A DNA stretch of 6,956 nt from Spirochaetota bacterium (GTDB lineage: Bacteria > Spirochaetota > UBA4802 > JAFGJZ01). Position 1 is the first letter of the stretch, and each line of letters starts with the position of its first letter. Shown in pieces: positions 5,618-6,956 of this stretch. The stretch covers positions 1-6,956 of the forward strand of contig JAEWVM010000173.1 in NCBI GenBank assembly GCA_023396615.1, given 5' to 3'. Under the pieces are notes generated by a model. That model saw only the letters and a program-made list of their open reading frames with translations, searched no databases and was not told where the DNA came from. A program made the position numbers and the translations under genes.

Positions 5618-6033
5618 TGAAACACCGAAAATATAAACCGGATATAATTCTTATGTTTATGTCTTATCTTTTCGCATACGTTGGTTCAGTGACAATTGTT
5701 TTAAAAGCTATTGTAGTCGAAAGAGGTGGTTTTCAGTTTAGGGCTGAAGGAAAAATTGCTACTATTTTGGGCGTTATACTTATTTTATTAAGTATTTTCA
5801 TTTCAAATAAATTTGAAAAGTATTATGATGAATATATGGTAGAAAATAATTTGCCCAGAAATACTTATTTTAAAAATTGTTCGAAATATATTTTAGTTTT
5901 TATTTTGGTAAGCAATTATTTGATAAAACTATCGTCTGGTAAAACAGTTTTTTACATATGCCATGTTGTTGTACTATTGTTGGTTATTATTTCGATGATT
6001 ATGACTGAATATAATGTTTCCAGAAAATCATGA
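5617..6033 (+). CDS. Small four-helix membrane protein, candidate immunity protein
   Basis: Unrecognised protein of 138 residues. Hydropathy by eye gives four membrane segments: about 10-32 (ILMFMSYLFAYVGSVTIVLK), 47-64 (IATILGVILILLSIFIS), 91-107 (YILVFILVSNYLIKL) and 111-131 (FYICHVVVLLLVIISMIM), with a charged stretch between segments two and three (KFEKYYDEYMVENNLPR). The ATG overlaps the rhs stop as TAATG and has AAGGA about nine bases upstream, so translation is probably coupled to the RHS tip. Genes placed directly after RHS toxin tips usually encode the cognate immunity protein, and membrane immunity proteins are common when the toxin acts at the membrane. Both points are family knowledge; the immunity role here is inferred from position. 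The region is strongly AT-rich, like the tip and unlike the RHS core, which suggests that tip and gene travelled together. Confidence 0.75.
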   Translation: MKHRKYKPDIILMFMSYLFAYVGSVTIVLKAIVVERGGFQFRAEGKIATILGVILILLSIFISNKFEKYYDEYMVENNLPRNTYFKNCSKYILVFILVSNYLIKLSSGKTVFYICHVVVLLLVIISMIMTEYNVSRKS

Positions 6034-6082
6034 GATTATTAGTTTCAAAACTAATTTAATAATACAAAATGGAGTTAATTTG

Positions 6083-6529
6083 ATGTTGAATTATATTATG
6101 GAGAATGGGTTTGATTTAATTATACTGATACTATTACAGTACGATATAGTATCTATACTTTTAATGAAAAAGTTTGGAAAGAAAATAAAGAATTCTAATA
6201 TTTCGCAAACATGGATAAGTAATATTATTACATTAATTGCTGTATTTGTCGCCATGTTTATCGATCATTTTATACTAGAAAACATTTTTTTTCATGTAAA
6301 TATCTTCATTATGGGAATCTTATGTTTTCTTCTGTTTTTGATGAATTATCTGATAATATTTAGATTTAAAAGTAAAATTGTCGAGAATGAAAAAGCAAAA
6401 ATGATTAGAGATGTAATTTCTTTTGACTATACGCTCTTTAATTATATTGCCGGAATTAAATCAAAAAAAGTAATCCTTGTTCTTTTTTTCATCGTAATGA
6501 TAATTTATTGGGGGAAACAATGTTCTTAA
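6083..6529 (+). CDS. Small four-helix membrane protein, second candidate immunity or accessory protein
   Basis: Unrecognised protein of 148 residues. The ATG at 6083 is preferred because GGAG (6071-6074) lies eight bases upstream; an in-frame ATG at 6014 would add 23 residues and overlap the previous gene by 20 bases but has no ribosome site. Membrane segments by eye: about 10-28 (FDLIILILLQYDIVSILL), 46-64 (NIITLIAVFVAMFIDHFIL), 68-91 (FFHVNIFIMGILCFLLFLMNYLII) and 129-146 (VILVLFFIVMIIYWG). It is very AT-rich and shares four-helix topology with the preceding gene, 49 bases away, but no clear sequence similarity is visible. It could be a second immunity protein, a subunit partnering the first, or the leftover of an earlier tip and immunity pair. 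Its reality as a gene is supported by the ribosome site and the coherent hydropathy. Confidence 0.68.
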   Translation: MLNYIMENGFDLIILILLQYDIVSILLMKKFGKKIKNSNISQTWISNIITLIAVFVAMFIDHFILENIFFHVNIFIMGILCFLLFLMNYLIIFRFKSKIVENEKAKMIRDVISFDYTLFNYIAGIKSKKVILVLFFIVMIIYWGKQCS

Positions 6530-6542
6530 TCAGGAGCTCTCT

Positions 6543-6752
6543 ATGTTATTTAAAAAAGAAAAGATAGAAGACCTTGAATTTATGGAAGTAGAGCCCGAAG
6601 ACGAAGAGCTGAGAGCAATAGTGATGGAAGAAGAGGACAAGGCGAAGAAGAAGGCCGAAGAAGAATATGATTTCGAGGTAATGAGGGTGGAGAAACGGAA
6701 ACTCAAGGAAGCAATGAAAAGAGTTGAGGTGAGTGGGACTTTCCTGCGTTAG
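6543..6752 (+). CDS. 69-aa highly charged predicted coiled-coil protein
   Basis: The ATG is preceded by AGGAG with normal spacing (6533-6537), 13 bases after the previous stop. The protein is almost entirely charged: an acidic first half (KIEDLEFMEVEPEDEELRAIVMEEED), then KAKKKAEEEYDFEVMRVEKRKLKEAMKRVE, likely one long helix or coiled coil, ending VSGTFLR. There is no membrane segment, cysteine or known domain. Base composition returns to that of the RHS core, unlike the AT-rich genes before it. It lies at the boundary between one RHS module and the next fragment, so it may be a small conserved gene of the locus or the remnant of a longer protein cut by rearrangement. Function unknown. Confidence 0.6.
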   Translation: MLFKKEKIEDLEFMEVEPEDEELRAIVMEEEDKAKKKAEEEYDFEVMRVEKRKLKEAMKRVEVSGTFLR

Positions 6753-6764
6753 GGATTGCACGGA

Positions 6765-6779
6765 AAGGCGGAACGCCTT
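6765..6779. repeat. Short triloop hairpin downstream of the charged ORF
   Basis: AAGGCG (6765-6770) and CGCCTT (6774-6779) pair perfectly around GAA. There is no T run, so it is a poor terminator. It resembles the AAGGC-TTC-GCCTT centre of the palindrome at 3255-3277, so the same kind of small repeat may mark both edges of the cassette. Confidence 0.45.
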
Positions 6780-6822
6780 GAAGTAAAAGCCCGACCCGAC
6801 ATGGTCAGAAGAATTTAATTTG

Positions 6823-6956
6823 ATGTTTGAGAATAATAGCTCTTTGAAATTAATTCAAACTTGGGAAAGGGGAACGCCCATCACACTCGTGAAAGCTAAG
6901 GGGAGCTATACGAGAAGCGGACTGATAATAGACAATATGCTGCAGAAGTATGACAC
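6823..6956 (+). CDS. Second RHS core fragment, start of another cassette (3' partial)
   Basis: An open frame (in-frame from 6787, first ATG at 6823) runs off the window. Its first 22 residues (MFENNSSLKLIQTWERGTPITL) have no YD repeat and look non-homologous. From 6889 it reads VKAKGSYTRSG to QKYDT, identical over 23 residues to residues 86-108 of the RHS protein upstream. The junction is therefore inside the RHS core and differs from the truncation point of the first copy. There is only a weak purine-rich ribosome site (AGAAGA) before 6823, so this is probably another 5'-truncated orphan module rather than a functional full-length gene. What tip it carries lies outside the window. Homology is certain; the coding start is not. 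Confidence 0.7.
   Translation, partial: MFENNSSLKLIQTWERGTPITLVKAKGSYTRSGLIIDNMLQKYD
6889..6956 (+). repeat. Core segment repeated from 4076-4143 (second copy)
   Basis: Matches 64 of 68 bases of the first copy; the encoded 23 residues are identical. Similarity starts sharply at about 6886 and continues to the end of the window, so the true length of the repeat is unknown. Confidence 0.93.

Noticed and set aside
6546..6761. 71-codon minus-strand frame opposite the charged ORF
   Set aside because: It is Phe- and Leu-rich only because it is the complement of a Glu/Lys-rich frame. The + strand frame has the ribosome site.

Overview
The window most likely comes from a flagellated spirochaete. 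Two tandem genes encode short core flagellins (282 and 280 aa). They carry the N- and C-terminal helices and the SMWFH.GAN..QR..YIGTM-type central block typical of spirochaetal periplasmic-filament FlaB proteins. The order within the phylum cannot be fixed from this sequence. No rRNA, tRNA, CRISPR array, transposase or integrase gene is visible.

Left part (1-2900): the 3' end of a major-facilitator transporter on the + strand faces a minus-strand flagellar block read flaB (2828-1980), flaB (1688-846), flaG (745-398). The controls here are unusually rich in RNA structure. A clear rho-independent terminator sits between the second flaB and flaG. Small hairpins present the Shine-Dalgarno sequence AAGGAG as a six-base loop in front of flaG and of the first flaB, which is the geometry known for CsrA/RsmE sites. 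The second flaB has a leader that can fold in two mutually exclusive ways, one of which takes in the start codon. Hairpins also overlap the stop codons of flaG and the first flaB.

Middle part (2900-3770): about 870 bases without a convincing gene. Bases 3186-3554 are packed with perfect inverted repeats, many with three-base loops. A sigma70-like promoter candidate lies at 3675-3702.

Right part (3770-6956): an RHS/YD-repeat polymorphic-toxin locus that looks like an orphan (displaced) cassette. The RHS frame starts abruptly in mid-protein and continues through the conserved core to a DPTGM motif. It then switches to a 209-residue tip with a LysM-like segment and a hydrophobic stretch. Base composition drops sharply about 100 bases before the DPTGM motif and stays AT-rich through two small four-helix membrane proteins. 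The first of these overlaps the rhs stop codon (TAATG). These are candidate immunity or accessory proteins. A 69-aa highly charged ORF follows, and then a second RHS core fragment begins. Over its 68 visible bases that fragment matches the first copy at 64 positions, and all four differences are synonymous. The simplest reading is a tandem array of truncated RHS core plus tip plus immunity modules next to a flagellin locus, able to feed new toxin tips to a full-length RHS gene elsewhere by recombination. The array and its function are inference. The repeat, the truncation, the composition step and the coupled membrane gene are read directly from the sequence.
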